A DNA stretch of 64,000 nt from Terebella lapidaria (lineage: Eukaryota > Annelida > Polychaeta > Terebellida > Terebellidae). Made by a program: the position numbers and the translations under genes. The stretch spans positions 23,419,950-23,483,949 of the forward strand of contig OX424569.1 of NCBI GenBank assembly GCA_949152475.1. Reading direction: 5' to 3'. The first letter of the stretch is position 1; each line of letters begins with the position of its first letter. Of the stretch, positions 23,001-35,349 are shown piece after piece. The notes below the pieces were generated by a model that saw nothing but the letters and a program-made list of their open reading frames with translations, did not search any database and had not been told where the DNA came from.

Positions 23001-25443
23001 CTCTGATATCACCCTACTTCAAATAATCTGTATTACTCGCTGATCCACACCAGGCCGAACCTACTTTTTTTACTGCGGATCACGTAAAGACCGAGAGTTA
23101 CTTACCAAGCCCAGATTTGCTATTTTTCGGACATAATAATAAATTGATATATTAATGATATATCAATTTCAATCAATCAATTTCATTCTCAATGTATGCC
23201 TAAACAATTGTGTGTGATGAAATGAAGACCACGCTCGTGTGTTTTCCATAAAAAGATAACAGTAAAATGGCCAATTTTACACAATTTCAAACTTTGAAAA
23301 TAATTTCCTCAAAATTGATATGATAACTTCCTGTATATCTCTGTACAAGCATGCCATTTGTAACGTGTATGAAGATGGTAGACTTTGAAACGCTTGAACG
23401 GCCCGATATGTAGCCCAATACTATAGTGGTCCAAAATTGGCCCAAATGCACAAATTGGCATCTGGCGACAGAACATCTAGCTTAGATTACTATGAGCATT
23501 TAAGGATTGATTGCATGTGATCGTCATGAACCTGGCAGTGACCAGCTGTCCATTCACTTATAATGTAAATATAAAGGTAACAAATTCATGAATTTACACA
23601 CTTTCAACCAACGTGAAACTTTGCCTTTCTGATTGTTAGCCGTCAAGGATTACTAACCGAGACTCTGTTTCTTACTAAGCAGTGTTAAATTTGTTAAATT
23701 CATCGTTTTCATATGTCATTTTCCGACCTATTTCTCAGTCTACAAAATACACTCACAACAATGCGAGCGAAAGGATTATGCTGTGCAGCAAATAGCTAGT
23801 GAGGCCAGTAAAACTCACAGGTGATATGCACTCAGGTGCACCGAGGTGTTTGGGATTATGAATGTTCAGCTCATTGTATTCATCTCACAGAAAGTATAGC
23901 CCTAGATATTCTCATTATTTTGACGACAACAAGGAATAAATATATGCAACAGCCAGTGCTTGTCAAAAAGAACACTCGAATCTTCGTTTTGGTGAAACGT
24001 ATAAAATGATTCATCTAATCATCAAATTGCACAGCTTTCGTGATATCATTTATGAAACCATGTCTCGGTTCATCATCCATGAGTATTTGTGTGTGTGCAA
24101 GTCAAGTTTTAGGTCAGGGGATTGTATTGTTTTGGTGATTTTGTTACCTTTACTTTCACATTATAAGTCAATGGAAAAGTGCCTCAGTGCAGTCACCGGT
24201 AAGTTACGTGCAATCACACCTTAAAGAGCATACTTCCTATACTTTGTGCAATTTCATTTCTGCGGGTGGAATTTGTCGGTATTTTCAGGAAGTGCCATTA
24301 CACTGCATGAAACTTACTTCAAGATTTGTATACTGTGACAGTATTGTTTCCCGCCATTCGTTAACATGTAAACAAATCAACTTTTTTGTATGGAAATGTA
24401 TAGGATTTGTAGGGTTTGTGCTGATCGGAGCTCGGTGAATACTCAATTCACTCACCAACCATCGCCGTTAGTGCTAGATTGTGTATATCAACAGTTGAAA
24501 TAGCTGGCACTCGTTCAATATAGAAATAATCGCCAAATTCCACCCACACAAATGAAATTGCACAAATTTAGGAAGTCCTATGGTGAATCTTTTGGCGATC
24601 TTGAAATTGACCTCAAACAACCTTGAGTTCTAAACCTAGAGGTCACTTCTATGTAGATGGAACTACATTGTATACATTCTTAGAGGTAAGATTTAGGAAT
24701 GTTTTATGAGCATATAGGAAGTTAGTTATGAATATATTAGTGACCATGAACCTGACCTTGACGGTCACATCTAACTTAAAACGTGTAAAATGTGGCCTCT
24801 GCATACAAAACACATGTATTGATACATGTAGGGTTCAGATTTGTATTATCATCATATCGGAAGTCATATATGTTGAATCTTTTTATCACCTTGAATTTGA
24901 CTTGAATGGTAAATCTTAAGGCCACTTTTGACCCGAACTATGTAAATTTGCTTCTGCCGGCACAACACAAGTAACAGTGATTGGGTTTGTATTATGAACA
25001 TATGTTGGCCTTAAACAAGATACCTGATGATCTCAAGTGGTAAATTTGAAGGTCACATTTGATATGAATTATGGTGACCTTAAACTTGACCTCATACTAC
25101 GTTCATGATTACACCTCAGTATTATAGCACGTTTGATCTAAGTCTGGTGGTAAGCTAAAACACCCTCGTTTGATCTAAGTCTGGTGGTAAGCTAAAGCAC
25201 CCTTGGTGCTATGTATGTTCAAGCTGTGTTCCATTTCACTCTTCCACCCTACACGTAGATGGATATATTTGTGCACCTCCCATGTCAAGGCTGCACAACT
25301 CCTAGATTGGCTCTTACATTGTAGTTAGCCATATGGAGGGAACGGGTCCATTTCCCCACAGCACTAGGTAGAATATTCTCAGGTCTCAGCAACTTTGCTG
25401 GAGTGACATTTCAATGTGTTCTCATCTACACCAAAATTATTTT
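23001..25443. other. Intergenic, with faded F1-like repeat
   Basis: No supported gene. From about 24580 to 25100 there are repeated phrases of the type ACCTTGAACTTGACC and GGAAGTCATATATG that also occur in element F1 at 25444-27043, so this is probably an old relative of that family. A short direct repeat (CGTTTGATCTAAGTCTGGTG) occurs at about 25130 and 25168. Confidence 0.45.
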
Positions 25444-27043
25444 AGGTTACCGAACCTATGGTCCGATAACCTATTGCCGTCGCGTTGCGTCCGTCGTCCG
25501 TCCGTCGTCTGTCCACATTTTTAGCTTACCGATCCATAAGGGCCGATAAGCTATTGTCGTGGTTTTTCGTCCGTCGTTGTCGTCGTCGTCCGCAACATCA
25601 TCTGTTAACATTTTTTATCTTTTTTTCGGGGCTGATGAATTTGTCCATAACTTTATGTGGATATCTATTGGGTCAATACCCCCAGACTTTTTTTCATTTT
25701 TTTTTATTTAATCGATTTTATGCAGTGTTGGCGGCCAGTTTCATGCCGAAAATGGCTGTCTTTGCATGTTTTCAACTTTAAAAAATATTTTCTCAAAAAC
25801 TGTCTGATCAGTTTTGAGATTTTAGTTTCAAAAGGTTCCCCTCATGTATCATTATAATGTGTAGGTTCGATGCTCTTGAATCGCCGGTCTGCGTGTGGCG
25901 GCCATTTTGATGTTTTTTACCAGGCCCAAATAGGACTTTCCCATGTTAAATTCTCCTATGCTTTATAATGGGCCACAATGTTCTTGATATCGCACCTAAT
26001 ATTGAGATTAGACACTTGGAATCAATTGTGGACATAAAGGAAATGATATATGCTGAATATTCTCGTCCAGTTTGACCTTGGATGACCTTGAAAGGTCAAA
26101 ACAGCCATTTTTGGGTAGAAAAATGCTCGAATTTGCACCTGGTATGTCTTTTCTTAAAAACTGTCTGATCAGTTTTGAGATTGTTGTTTCAAAAGATTCC
26201 CCTTATGTACCTTTATGATGTTTATAAGTTTTGTTGCCCTTGAATCGCCGGTCTCCGTGTGGCGGCCATCTTGAATTTTGTCGGGTCCGCGAAAAAAGTT
26301 TTTTTGCCCCAAATCGCGTTACTATCCATTTTGGGTCATTTCTAGGCAAAAAAAAAAAATTCACCCTTTGAAAAGAATTTTGGCACTTTTTTCCTTCATA
26401 ATGGGAGCTGCCAGGACTGTACTCAAAGAACGCTTGAAGATATACCTTAGATATTGGCACTTCCAAATAGGAAGTCATATATGGCGATTTGGGAGGTGAC
26501 CTTGAATTTGACCTTTGATGACCTTGAAAGGTCAAAACAGTCATTTTGGGGTAGAAGTAAAATTTGCCTCTACGGATGAAATGCATGTAGACAGAGCTTC
26601 AGTTTGCATATGAACATATAGGAAGTCATATATGGAACAACTAACGATGACCTTGATTTTGACCTTGGATGACCTTGAGTGCTAAATGTATGGCTTGAAA
26701 TCTTGAAAGTGGCCTCTGAAGCTTAAACTTTTGCACATACAGGTTAGGATTGTGTATAAGCCTACAAAAAGTCATGTATAAATGACACATCTTTTGGTGA
26801 CCTTGAACTTGACCTTAAACGACTTTGAAAGGCACAATCTTAAATTGGCCTGTACAAACGAAATACTTGTTGATAAAGCTTATATGTTTGTATTATGAAC
26901 ATATATGAAGTCATATGCAGCATACCTAATGGAGACATTGAAATTCACAAAGATGACTTTGACTGGTAAATCTCAAAATCATATGTCACCTACAATGCTT
27001 AAAACCAAAATTGTCCGGTAACCTATCTTCGCCCTTGGGCTAA
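25444..27043 (+). mobile_element. Helitron-like element, family F1, copy A
   Basis: The 5' end AGGTTACCGAACC with GGTCCGATAACCT folds into a hairpin and is followed by a CGTCGTCCGTCC-rich tract. Near the 3' end comes the inverted copy of the first bases (CCGGTAACCT, 27015-27024), a GCCC-TT-GGGC hairpin and the terminus CTAA (27040-27043). Both flanks are T. A second, similar 5' end (AGCTTACCGATCC..GCCGATAAGCT) starts at 25521, so a related element seems nested near the 5' end. The interior has repeated GACCTTGAATTTGACC phrases. It has no enzyme gene. Confidence 0.65.
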
Positions 27044-27823
27044 TTTTTCATGTGAGGCTAATCCATCGATCGTCGTGTACTCTAATACTAGTATATGCCA
27101 GGTTCACGGACTCATCTGTCCATCCTTTATGTCTGTTCTCATATTCTCTTGAATATGTACCTCTTAGAACAAGATTGAACGTATTAAGGTTCAGATTTTA
27201 AAGGTACATGTATGTCTTTTCAGGCCCTGTAGCATCGACTGAGTCAACTTTTTTCTATCAGTCATAGATCATACATCGTCAGGTTCAAGAGCACTGTCTT
27301 GTTACAGAGGGACTCAGCAGTAACTCAGGCCACTTGCTTCTTGAGGGACCACTGGACCACTCGATGGCCTGTTATTTGATACCATTCCAAGGACCCGAAA
27401 GTTGCTTTTACCAATCGTTTTCAATTCGTTTTGGAATGTACTACGACATCAGATACCAAAGCTGAAATATCCCACCAAGACAGTCAAGAAATGCACTTCG
27501 AATTGTTCCTTCAAGCTAGTTCACGAATGGGTTGGAGCGAAAAATGTCATTATCTGACCACTCAGTCGTTCTCTGACTCAAAGCTAAAGCCAAATGAGAC
27601 CAAGAAACCTTGCACCAAGCGGAATTGTGTACCCTCCCAGTGTCTTCCTCACAAGAGCCATTTCCCTTGAGTACTCATGAGTTTCCTCCACGTTCTCCGA
27701 CATTTCCTCAACGGGTAAAAAGGGGTGATGAAAGACTTCAATCTTCAAGTTGTTAGTATGCAAATCTGAAGATTAGCTTTCAGATTTGCCGTAGCCATAC
27801 TGAATTAATATATTGTTTTTACA
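27044..27823. other. LIPT1 upstream region
   Basis: Mostly unique sequence between element F1-A and LIPT1. It probably holds the LIPT1 promoter, and a 5' UTR intron may end at the AG at 27822-27823 just before the ATG (TTTTTACAG). No other gene seen. Confidence 0.4.
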
Positions 27824-27827
27824 GGAG

Positions 27828-29408
27828 ATGACAGGTGGTGGCATTTTGTGGAGGCTTGGGAGGTTATTAGCACCATCCCACCTGAAGTCCTGCAAGCCAG
27901 TTCACGAGAGGCACTTGTCCACAGGCACCTCAGGTTATGCAGTGTACGTTTCAACATGTTTTGACGTTTTTCAAAACCTGGCTTTCGAGGATTGGGTGTA
28001 CAGCAACGTGAGATTGGCCCATGACAATGGAGTGTTGTTTCTATGGCGGAACAAGCCCTGCATTGTGATAGGTCGCCACCAGAACCCCTGGGCAGAATGT
28101 GACGTTCACTTGGCCTTATCAGAAGGCGTGAGCGTAGCCAGACGAAGGAGTGGCGGAGGCACCGTCTACCATGACATGGGCAATCTCAACTGTACTTTTA
28201 TGACGTCACGTAAGAAGTATGACAGACGGGTCAATCTGGAGATTCTGGCTAATACTCTAATCAGACGCTGGGGGTTCGACGTTAAAATATCAGATAGAGA
28301 TGACCTGATACTCGATGACACATATAAGGTCAGTCCCCAACAAACCTGCTTCTGGAAATGGCGTGCTTGTTGTTTGTTCAATGTGGTAAATGGGTTCTTG
28401 CTCAAAGTTCTTCCGATCAATGACATGACTAATTCCTGCTTAATACGATCGACTATTATGACATTGCAGATTTCAGGAACGGCTTCAAAGTTAGGCGATG
28501 GTATGGCATATCATCATTGCACACTCTTATGTGACGTCAACAAAACAGCTCTTCATAGACTTCTCTGTAGTAAAATGGTTGGTAATAAATGCATTGCTCA
28601 CCGTGTCTATGACATTACTAAGTTGAACCACCATACAAGTAGTTCTATCGTAGTGCACTGATGTGTACTCGGAACAAATATCACTGCAGTTTTACACATG
28701 GACATTTTGTAGTGATCGATGGCTGAGCAGGAAATCATTTCAGTGTTGTCTGTTGTCTGCTGCAGGAAGGTTTGGAGAGTCGCGCTACCACCAGTGTACC
28801 ATCTCCTGTGAAGAATCTCAGCAACGTCGATAGTTCAGCCACGTGCGAGGATCTGATGTTTGGGGTAGCAGAGGAGTACCTTATACACTACAAGTCACAG
28901 GTTTGTATGACAATATATTATATTTATTTATATACTAGTACAAATGGAGGAACAATGACTTGCATGATAGGCGTGCCATTTGTTCTAGCTACATGTATGT
29001 ACTTCTCTTTCGTTGCAGTTCCCAGTCCAGTACATAGATCCCTCTAAGGAGAGTATCTACCAAGGGATACACAAGCTTGACCAAGACCTACGAAGCTGGG
29101 AATGGATATTTGGCAAGACTCCAAAATTCTCCATACATAATAAAGTCACGTGCTTGGACACAACCGTTGACATTAGCGTGATAATCAACAAAGGAATGAT
29201 TGAGGATGTTCGATTTAAAAGCAGTTCTTCAGATGTGTCCAAACTGAACTTTAGCCTAGTTCGTCAGTGTGTTCTTGGAGTACATTTCTGGCCTTCCAGT
29301 GTTCAAGAAGCGTTGAAGAATATAAATCATGACCAAGGTGCTTCGAGTGTCAGAGAACGAGAGCTCATATTATCTGTTCTTAAAACTCTTGTTGGAATGT
29401 GTGGTTAA
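27828..29408 (+). CDS. LIPT1: Mitochondrial lipoyltransferase, four coding exons
   Basis: Transfers the lipoyl group to lysines of 2-oxoacid dehydrogenase E2 subunits in mitochondria. Coding exons 27828-28328, 28470-28577, 28766-28900 and 29019-29408 all join in phase 0 and give 377 residues (human LIPT1 is 373). The N-terminus (~30 residues, basic, few acids, ending HERHLSTG) looks like a mitochondrial targeting peptide. GRHQNPWAECD (82-92) and RRSGGGTVYHDMGNLN (106-121) form the lipoate/AMP site. The conserved lysine of the KISGTASKLG motif (167) is the last codon of exon 1. The donor after exon 2 (ATG|GTTGGT) is weak, but it is the phase that restores LLCSKMEGLESRATTSVPSP. I chose the ATG at 27828 because it directly follows a likely acceptor. 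Exons 2-4 are repeated downstream at 30082-31020. Confidence 0.93.
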
Positions 29409-29733
29409 ATACATACATGTACGTGTTTGCAGAATCTGTTGATACATGCATCTCACATCATTATCCAAATTGAATACAGAATGTGGTATTTTGGGTCTGT
29501 GAACCTACATGGTGCATGAAAGCCTACATGTAATTCTCATGCATTCGATTTGTGTTCATACTTACATGGAGATCAATATACTAGATTATGGGAAGTGTGC
29601 ATCTGTTTAAGCGCATTTGATCAATGATTTGAGCACCAGCATAACCAGGTATTTTTCACACATGGCACATGAGAAATGTTTTAGCTGGTGGTATGTTTTC
29701 AATATATGTATTTCGATTATCAATAAAAAAAAA

Positions 29734-29926
29734 TTAGCCCAATGGGCTAGAAAGGTTACCGGAGAAATATACAGAGTTAAGCCGAGAAAGTTGAAGGTCA
29801 AATTCAAGGTGACCACTGAAATCGCCATATCTCTAACCTTGAAAATGGGATCAAAGGTTAAATTCTAGACCACCAAACTATTCAGCATACATCATTTCCT
29901 ATATGTTCACTATGGACCCCTAAGCG
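29734..29926 (-). mobile_element. Duplicated 3' end of F1 copy B
   Basis: On the minus strand it ends GCCC-ATT-GGGCTAA and carries GGTAACC just inside, identical to 31346-31538. It exists here only because the 1612-bp duplication copied it. Confidence 0.8.
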
Positions 29927-30081
29927 ATGACACATATAAGGTCAGTCCCCAACAAACCTGCTTCTGGAAATGGCGTGCTTGTTGTTTGTTCAATGTGGTA
30001 AATGGGTTCTTGCTCAAAGTTCTTCCGATCAATGACATGACTAATTCCTGCTTAATACGATCGACTATTATGACATTGCAG

Positions 30082-31020
30082 ATTTCAGGAACGGCTTCAA
30101 AGTTAGGCGATGGTATGGCATATCATCATTGCACACTCTTATGTGACGTCAACAAAACAGCTCTTCATAGACTTCTCTGTAGTAAAATGGTTGGTAATAA
30201 ATGCATTGCTCACCGTGTCTATGACATTACTAAGTTGAACCACCATACAAGTAGTTCTATCGTAGTGCACTGATGTGTACTCGGAACAAATATCACTGCA
30301 GTTTTACACATGGACATTTTGTAGTGATCGATGGCTGAGCAGGAAATCATTTCAGTGTTGTCTGTTGTCTGCTGCAGGAAGGTTTGGAGAGTCGCGCTAC
30401 CACCAGTGTACCATCTCCTGTGAAGAATCTCAGCAACGTCGATAGTTCAGCCACGTGCGAGGATCTGATGTTTGGGGTAGCAGAGGAGTACCTTATACAC
30501 TACAAGTCACAGGTTTGTATGACAATATATTATATTTATTTATATACTAGTACAAATGGAGGAACAATGACTTGCATGATAGGCGTGCCATTTGTTCTAG
30601 CTACATGTATGTACTTCTCTTTCGTTGCAGTTCCCAGTCCAGTACATAGATCCCTCTAAGGAGAGTATCTATCAAGGGATACACAAGCTTGACCAAGACC
30701 TACGAAGCTGGGAATGGATATTTGGCAAGACTCCAAAATTCTCCATACATAATAAAGTCACGTGCTTGGACACAACCGTTGACATTAGCGTGATAATCAA
30801 CAAAGGAATGATTGAGGATGTTCGATTTAAAAGCAGTTCTTCAGATGTGTCCAAACTGAACTTTAGCCTAGTTCGTCAGTGTGTTCTTGGAGTACATTTC
30901 TGGCCTTCCAGTGTTCAAGAAGCGTTGAAGAATATAAATCATGACCAAGGTGCTTCGAGTGTCAGAGAACGAGAGCTCATATTATCTGTTCTTAAAACTC
31001 TTGTTGGAATGTGTGGTTAA
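30082..31020 (+). pseudogene. Partial LIPT1 copy, exons 2-4 only
   Basis: Second unit of the tandem duplication. Exons correspond to 30082-30189, 30378-30512 and 30631-31020, with splice sites and reading frames intact. Exon 1, which carries the targeting peptide and most of the lipoate-binding site, is missing except for the last five codons and its donor at 29927-29941. Alone it cannot make an active enzyme. Transcripts from LIPT1 could splice exon 1 to either exon 2. Confidence 0.9.
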
Positions 31021-31345
31021 ATACATACATGTACGTGTTTGCAGAATCTGTTGATACATGCATCTCACATCATTATCCAAATTGAATACAGAATGTGGTA
31101 TTTTGGGTCTGTGAACCTACATGGTGCATGAAAGCCTACATGTAATTCTCATGCATTCGATTTGTGTTCATACTTACATGGAGATCAATATACTAGATTA
31201 TGGGAAGTGTGCATCTGTTTAAGCGCATTTGATCAATGATTTGAGCACCAGCATAACCAGGTATTTTTCACACATGGCACATGAGAAATGTTTTAGCTGG
31301 TGGTATGTTTTCAATATATGTATTTCGATTATCAATAAAAAAAAA

Positions 31346-33470
31346 TTAGCCCAATGGGCTAGAAAGGTTACCGGAGAAATATACAGAGTTAAGCCGAGAA
31401 AGTTGAAGGTCAAATTCAAGGTGACCACTGAAATCGCCATATCTCTAACCTTGAAAATGGGATCAAAGGTTAAATTCTAGACCACCAAACTATTCAGCAT
31501 ACATCATTTCCTATATGTTCACTATGGACCCCTAAGCTGTAAATTTGATAATAAGCGAGATATAAGCCATTTTGTAGTCTGACTTTGAAAATAAAATGAC
31601 TGACCTTGAAATTTAGGTCAAAGGTCAAACTCAATATCATTAAAATATTCAGAATATGTCATTTCCTATATGTTCACAATTGATTCCTAAGCTGTAAAGT
31701 CGATAATAAGCAAGATATTAGCCATTTTGTCCTGTTGAGCTTGAAAATGAGGTCAAAAGTCAAATTCAAGGTCACTAGAATATTCAGCATATATCATTTC
31801 CTATATGTTCACAATTGATTCCTAAGCTTTAAAGTCGCTAAGAAGCAAGATTTTTTTAACCGAAGGTCAAATTCAAGGTCACGAGAATATTCAGCATATA
31901 TCATTTCCTATATGTTCACAATTGATTCCTAAGCTGTAAAGTCGATAATAAGCGAGATATTAGCAATTTTGTCCTGTGACCTTGGAAATGAGGTCAAAGG
32001 TCAAATTCAAGGTCATGAGAATATTCAGCATATATCATTTCCTATATCTTCACAATTGATTCCTAAGCTGTAAAGTCGATAATAAGCGAGATATTAGCAA
32101 TTTTGTCCTGTGACCTTGGAAATGACGTCAAAGGTCAAATTCAAGGTCCTGAGAATATTCAGCATATATCATTTCCTATATGTTCACAATTGATTCCTAA
32201 GCTGTAAAGTCGATAATAAGCGAGATATTAGCCATTTTGTCATGTGACCTTGAAAATGAGGTCAAATGTCAAATTCAAGGTCATGAGAATTTTCAGCATA
32301 TATCATTTCCTATATGTTCACAATTGATTCCTAAGCTGTAAAGTCGCTAATAAGCAAGATATTGGCCATTTTGTCCTGTTGACCTTGAAAATGAGGTCAA
32401 AAGTCAAATTCAAGGTCACTAGAATATTCAGCATATGTCATTTCCTATATGTTCACAATTGATTCCTAAGCTGTAAAGTCGCTAATAAGCAAGATATTGG
32501 CCATTTTGTCCTGTGACCTTGGCTCATTTTGTCCTGTGACCTTGAAAATGAGGTCAAAGGTCAAATTCAAGGTCATGAGAATATTCAGCATATATCATTT
32601 CCTATATGTCCACAATTTATTCCTAGTCTCTAATTTCCATATTAAGTGAGATATTATTCTTAATGTGTCCCATTATAAAGCATAGGAAAATTTAACATGG
32701 GAAAGTCACATTTGGGCCGAGTTTGGGCCCAAAATGGCCCACTTCAAGCGATTCAAGGGCAACGAAATTTATACATGTCACAGGGGTACATATGAGGAGT
32801 GTTTTTCATCAATAAGAAAAAAAAGTTACTGAACAGATTTTGAGAAAACGACCGTCGAAGACCAAAATTGGCCATTTTTCGACGAAAACGGCCGCTCTGA
32901 CCTTGAAACCAAGGTCAGAGGTCAAATTCAAGGTCATGATAATATTTAGTATATATCATTTCCTATATGTCCACAATTGATTCCTAGTCTCTAATCTCAA
33001 TATTAAGTGAGATATTAGGCTTTAATGTGTCCCATTATAAAGCATAGGAGAATTTAACATGGGAAAGTCCCATTTGGGCCGAGTTTGGGCCAAAATGGTC
33101 CACTTCGAGCGATTCAAGCGCAACAAAATTTATAGACATCATAGGAGTACATATCAGGAGTGTTATGTATCAAAAAGAAAAAAAGTTACTGAACAGATTT
33201 TGAGAAAATGGCCGCCAAAGTCCAAAATCAGGCATTTTTCGTCGAAAACGGCCGCCATTTTGAAAAAAATGCGAAAATCAAAAAACTAAAAAATACCTCC
33301 CTCTCGAAATATTTTTAGGCATTTTTGTGCAAAATTTCAGAAAAATTTGATCGTAAACTTTAAAGATAAAATTGTTGACGGACGACGACGACGACGGACG
33401 ACGGACGATGGACGACGACGCTGGACGCATCGCCATGCCAATAGGTTACGGACCATATGTCCGGTAACCT
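31346..33470 (-). mobile_element. Helitron-like element, family F1, copy B
   Basis: On the minus strand it starts (33470) AGGTTACCGGAC-ATAT-GGTCCGTAACCT, a 28-bp hairpin, followed by a CGTCGTCGTCC-rich tract. It ends (31346) with GGTAACC, a GCCC-ATT-GGGC hairpin and CTAA. T residues border both ends. It is the inverted partner of copy A, with LIPT1 between them. The 3' half is a tandem array of ~134-bp units. There is no coding capacity. Confidence 0.7.
31525..32650. repeat. ~134-bp tandem array within F1 copy B
   Basis: About eight units, each with CATTTCCTATATGTTCACAA, TTGATTCCTAAGCTGTAAAG, AATAAGCGAGATATTAGCC and GAGGTCAAAGGTCAAATTC. Spacing of CCTAAGC is 134-136 bp except for one short unit of ~107 bp. 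Most units contain AGGTCA half-sites, as a DR1 pair (AGGTCAAAGGTCA, for example 31991-32003) and as TCAAGGTCA (32007-32015). Confidence 0.88.
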
Positions 33471-33576
33471 AAAAACAGGTACATATGTGTGCCAGATTTG
33501 TGATACTACTTTACTGTATCGCCATTAGGAATAAAAAAAACCTAATTTATTTCCCAACATGTTCTGCATTTATCCT

Positions 33577-34452
33577 TCACGTGCTCATGTGCAACATATC
33601 CGCATTTACACGAGCCACAGAAAAGCCTTGTTCTTTCTCGGGTTCATAATCACACCTGAGCACTTCCATGATTAATCCTCTCTGCTTTGCTGACTCCCAG
33701 ATGGCTCCTAGTTCGTCATTCATCGACGTTTGTGGGTAGTTATCGTATATCACAACACTGTTCTGATTAGCCATCCGCAGAAAGTTGTCCAGGTCTTGCT
33801 TGGCCACGTCGTGGATGTGCCCTCCATCAACTAAGATCAAATCACAGGTCACGTGAGGGTTCGTTGCATGGAACTCTGGTATCGTTGTTCTTGAATCTCC
33901 GAAAGCCACACCTAGACGTCCTGGAAACATCTTCTGAAGGAACTTGGCCATTGGCCTCACGTATGGATACTCATTGATGTCGAAGGAAAACACGGTGACG
34001 TTGGGATTCGATTGTAGCCAGAGGAAGGCACCGTGTCCTGCGTTGAATCCCGTCTCACAAACTGTCCTCACAAAGGGTTGCTTGACTAGAGTGTGCATGA
34101 CTAGGGCCTCTTCTATGAACTTCCCAGTGTGACCCATTCTCTTATTAGTCTGTTTATAGGTTTGTTTAATCCTGTCCTTGAATACAAGTCTCCTCTCAAC
34201 ATATGCGTCATCGAATGGATTGTCTTTGTCTAAGTCTTTGAACAAGTCCTGACACGATGTCAGTCCAGGAGGGATGAACTGGAATACTTTCTGCCAGTTG
34301 ACATCACTCTTCACATCGACTCGTCTCTTGGGAAGGTTTCCATTGCAAAACTCGTCCTTCAATAGATACACTAAAGCACACATACAACACAGAAATATCA
34401 CCAAGCGCCGCATCATCTGCCACCTGCAAGGCTGGGACATCCTCAGATTCAT
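33577..34452 (-). CDS. Membrane-anchored class I methyltransferase-fold protein
   Basis: Single-exon gene of 291 residues. The N-terminus has basic residues, then one hydrophobic segment (about 17-31, LVIFLCCMCALVYLL), as in a type II Golgi or ER membrane protein. The rest matches the Methyltransf_24-type Rossmann fold. ETGFNAGHG (133-141) is the SAM-binding loop, and FSFDIN (155-160) places an acid at the ribose-binding strand end. GDSRTTIPEF (185-194) and LILVDGGHIHD (205-215) follow. Substrate and specific name are unknown to me. The start is the first ATG of the frame. An AATAAA signal on the minus strand (33551-33546) lies ~26 bp past the stop, supporting a real transcript end. No introns are seen. 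Confidence 0.8.
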   Translation of the reverse strand: MNLRMSQPCRWQMMRRLVIFLCCMCALVYLLKDEFCNGNLPKRRVDVKSDVNWQKVFQFIPPGLTSCQDLFKDLDKDNPFDDAYVERRLVFKDRIKQTYKQTNKRMGHTGKFIEEALVMHTLVKQPFVRTVCETGFNAGHGAFLWLQSNPNVTVFSFDINEYPYVRPMAKFLQKMFPGRLGVAFGDSRTTIPEFHATNPHVTCDLILVDGGHIHDVAKQDLDNFLRMANQNSVVIYDNYPQTSMNDELGAIWESAKQRGLIMEVLRCDYEPEKEQGFSVARVNADMLHMST

Positions 34453-35349
34453 GTAGGCCTATCTTCAATAGTTAGTAGTTCGAATGTTTGCTTACACGTA
34501 CATTTACTAATATCAAGTACGCGGCTCAAATTCTTAGGCATCATCTACTTGTAGTCAGTGGTTTCCTTTGCCAATCTATTGGGCATATGATATCGCCAGT
34601 CGATCAGCATATTTTGCCATGGAAGTTTTACCAAGATTATCCATATCTGGTATAATTTCAACTTTTACCAGCCAAGAATTACTGTCAGCTGAACTGCAAT
34701 TGCATAGCTATAACCTGCCACACACACTAAACTATAGCAGTGACAGCCCCAGTAAATCTGTGTTCAATATCGAACACATGGATTTTTTAACGGTATGCTA
34801 CATGTACATTTGGAATGAAAATCACTAAGCGATCAATAGGCCTGCGTGTAATACCTAGTTATATTCAATTGGAATATTGACCGATGCAAAGTTATTTTTA
34901 CTGTTCAAAATGTTCAACATAACATATTTGGCATACACTGAACCCCCCCCCCCCCCCCCTCCGGGCTGATTTCACGATCTGAATCGGGGAAAGATACATG
35001 TAGATTACATTAAATAACATCAAATAGTTATAGGCCACATTGGTCCGTTAAACGCGCCGTTTTTTTCAGACAGTTTTTACATACATGTAGCGGCCTTTTT
35101 TGTAGCCTAAAGTTAATTAAGACTTTAAACTCAGGGGCGGGTCCAGGATTTGTGAAGGAGGGGGGGGGGGGGGGCTCAAATCATAGCGGCGTGTGACACA
35201 GCCATATCGGCGTGGGGCCTACTAAAAATATGATGAAAAAAAGCGAAGACATGCGCGAACATTATGTGCAATTTCAAATGCTGGGGTCTGAATGATTTTT
35301 TTCACCTATCTTCTTCATAATATAGAGCATGGCGTATTTGCAAACATAT
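34453..35349. other. Intergenic, with homopolymer tracts
   Basis: No gene seen. A C-run lies near 34945-34960 and a G-run near 35160-35174. The segment about 35215-35310 (CTAAAAATATGATGAAAA, then TTTCAAATG and GGGTCTGAATGATTTTTTT) recurs in the same orientation at about 40597-40695, just beyond the other side of the large palindrome. Confidence 0.5.

Larger units (their letters stand above)
28315..31538. repeat. 1612-bp tandem segmental duplication
   Basis: Unit 1 is 28315-29926 and unit 2 is 29927-31538. Each runs from GATGACACATATAAG, the last codons of LIPT1 exon 1, through exons 2-4 and ~0.5 kb of 3' flank to GGACCCCTAAGC. The 3' part includes the 3' terminal ~190 bp of a Helitron-like F1 copy. 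The only difference I noticed is a silent C/T in exon 4 (29059 against 30671). The junction shares no more than a base or two. Confidence 0.95.
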
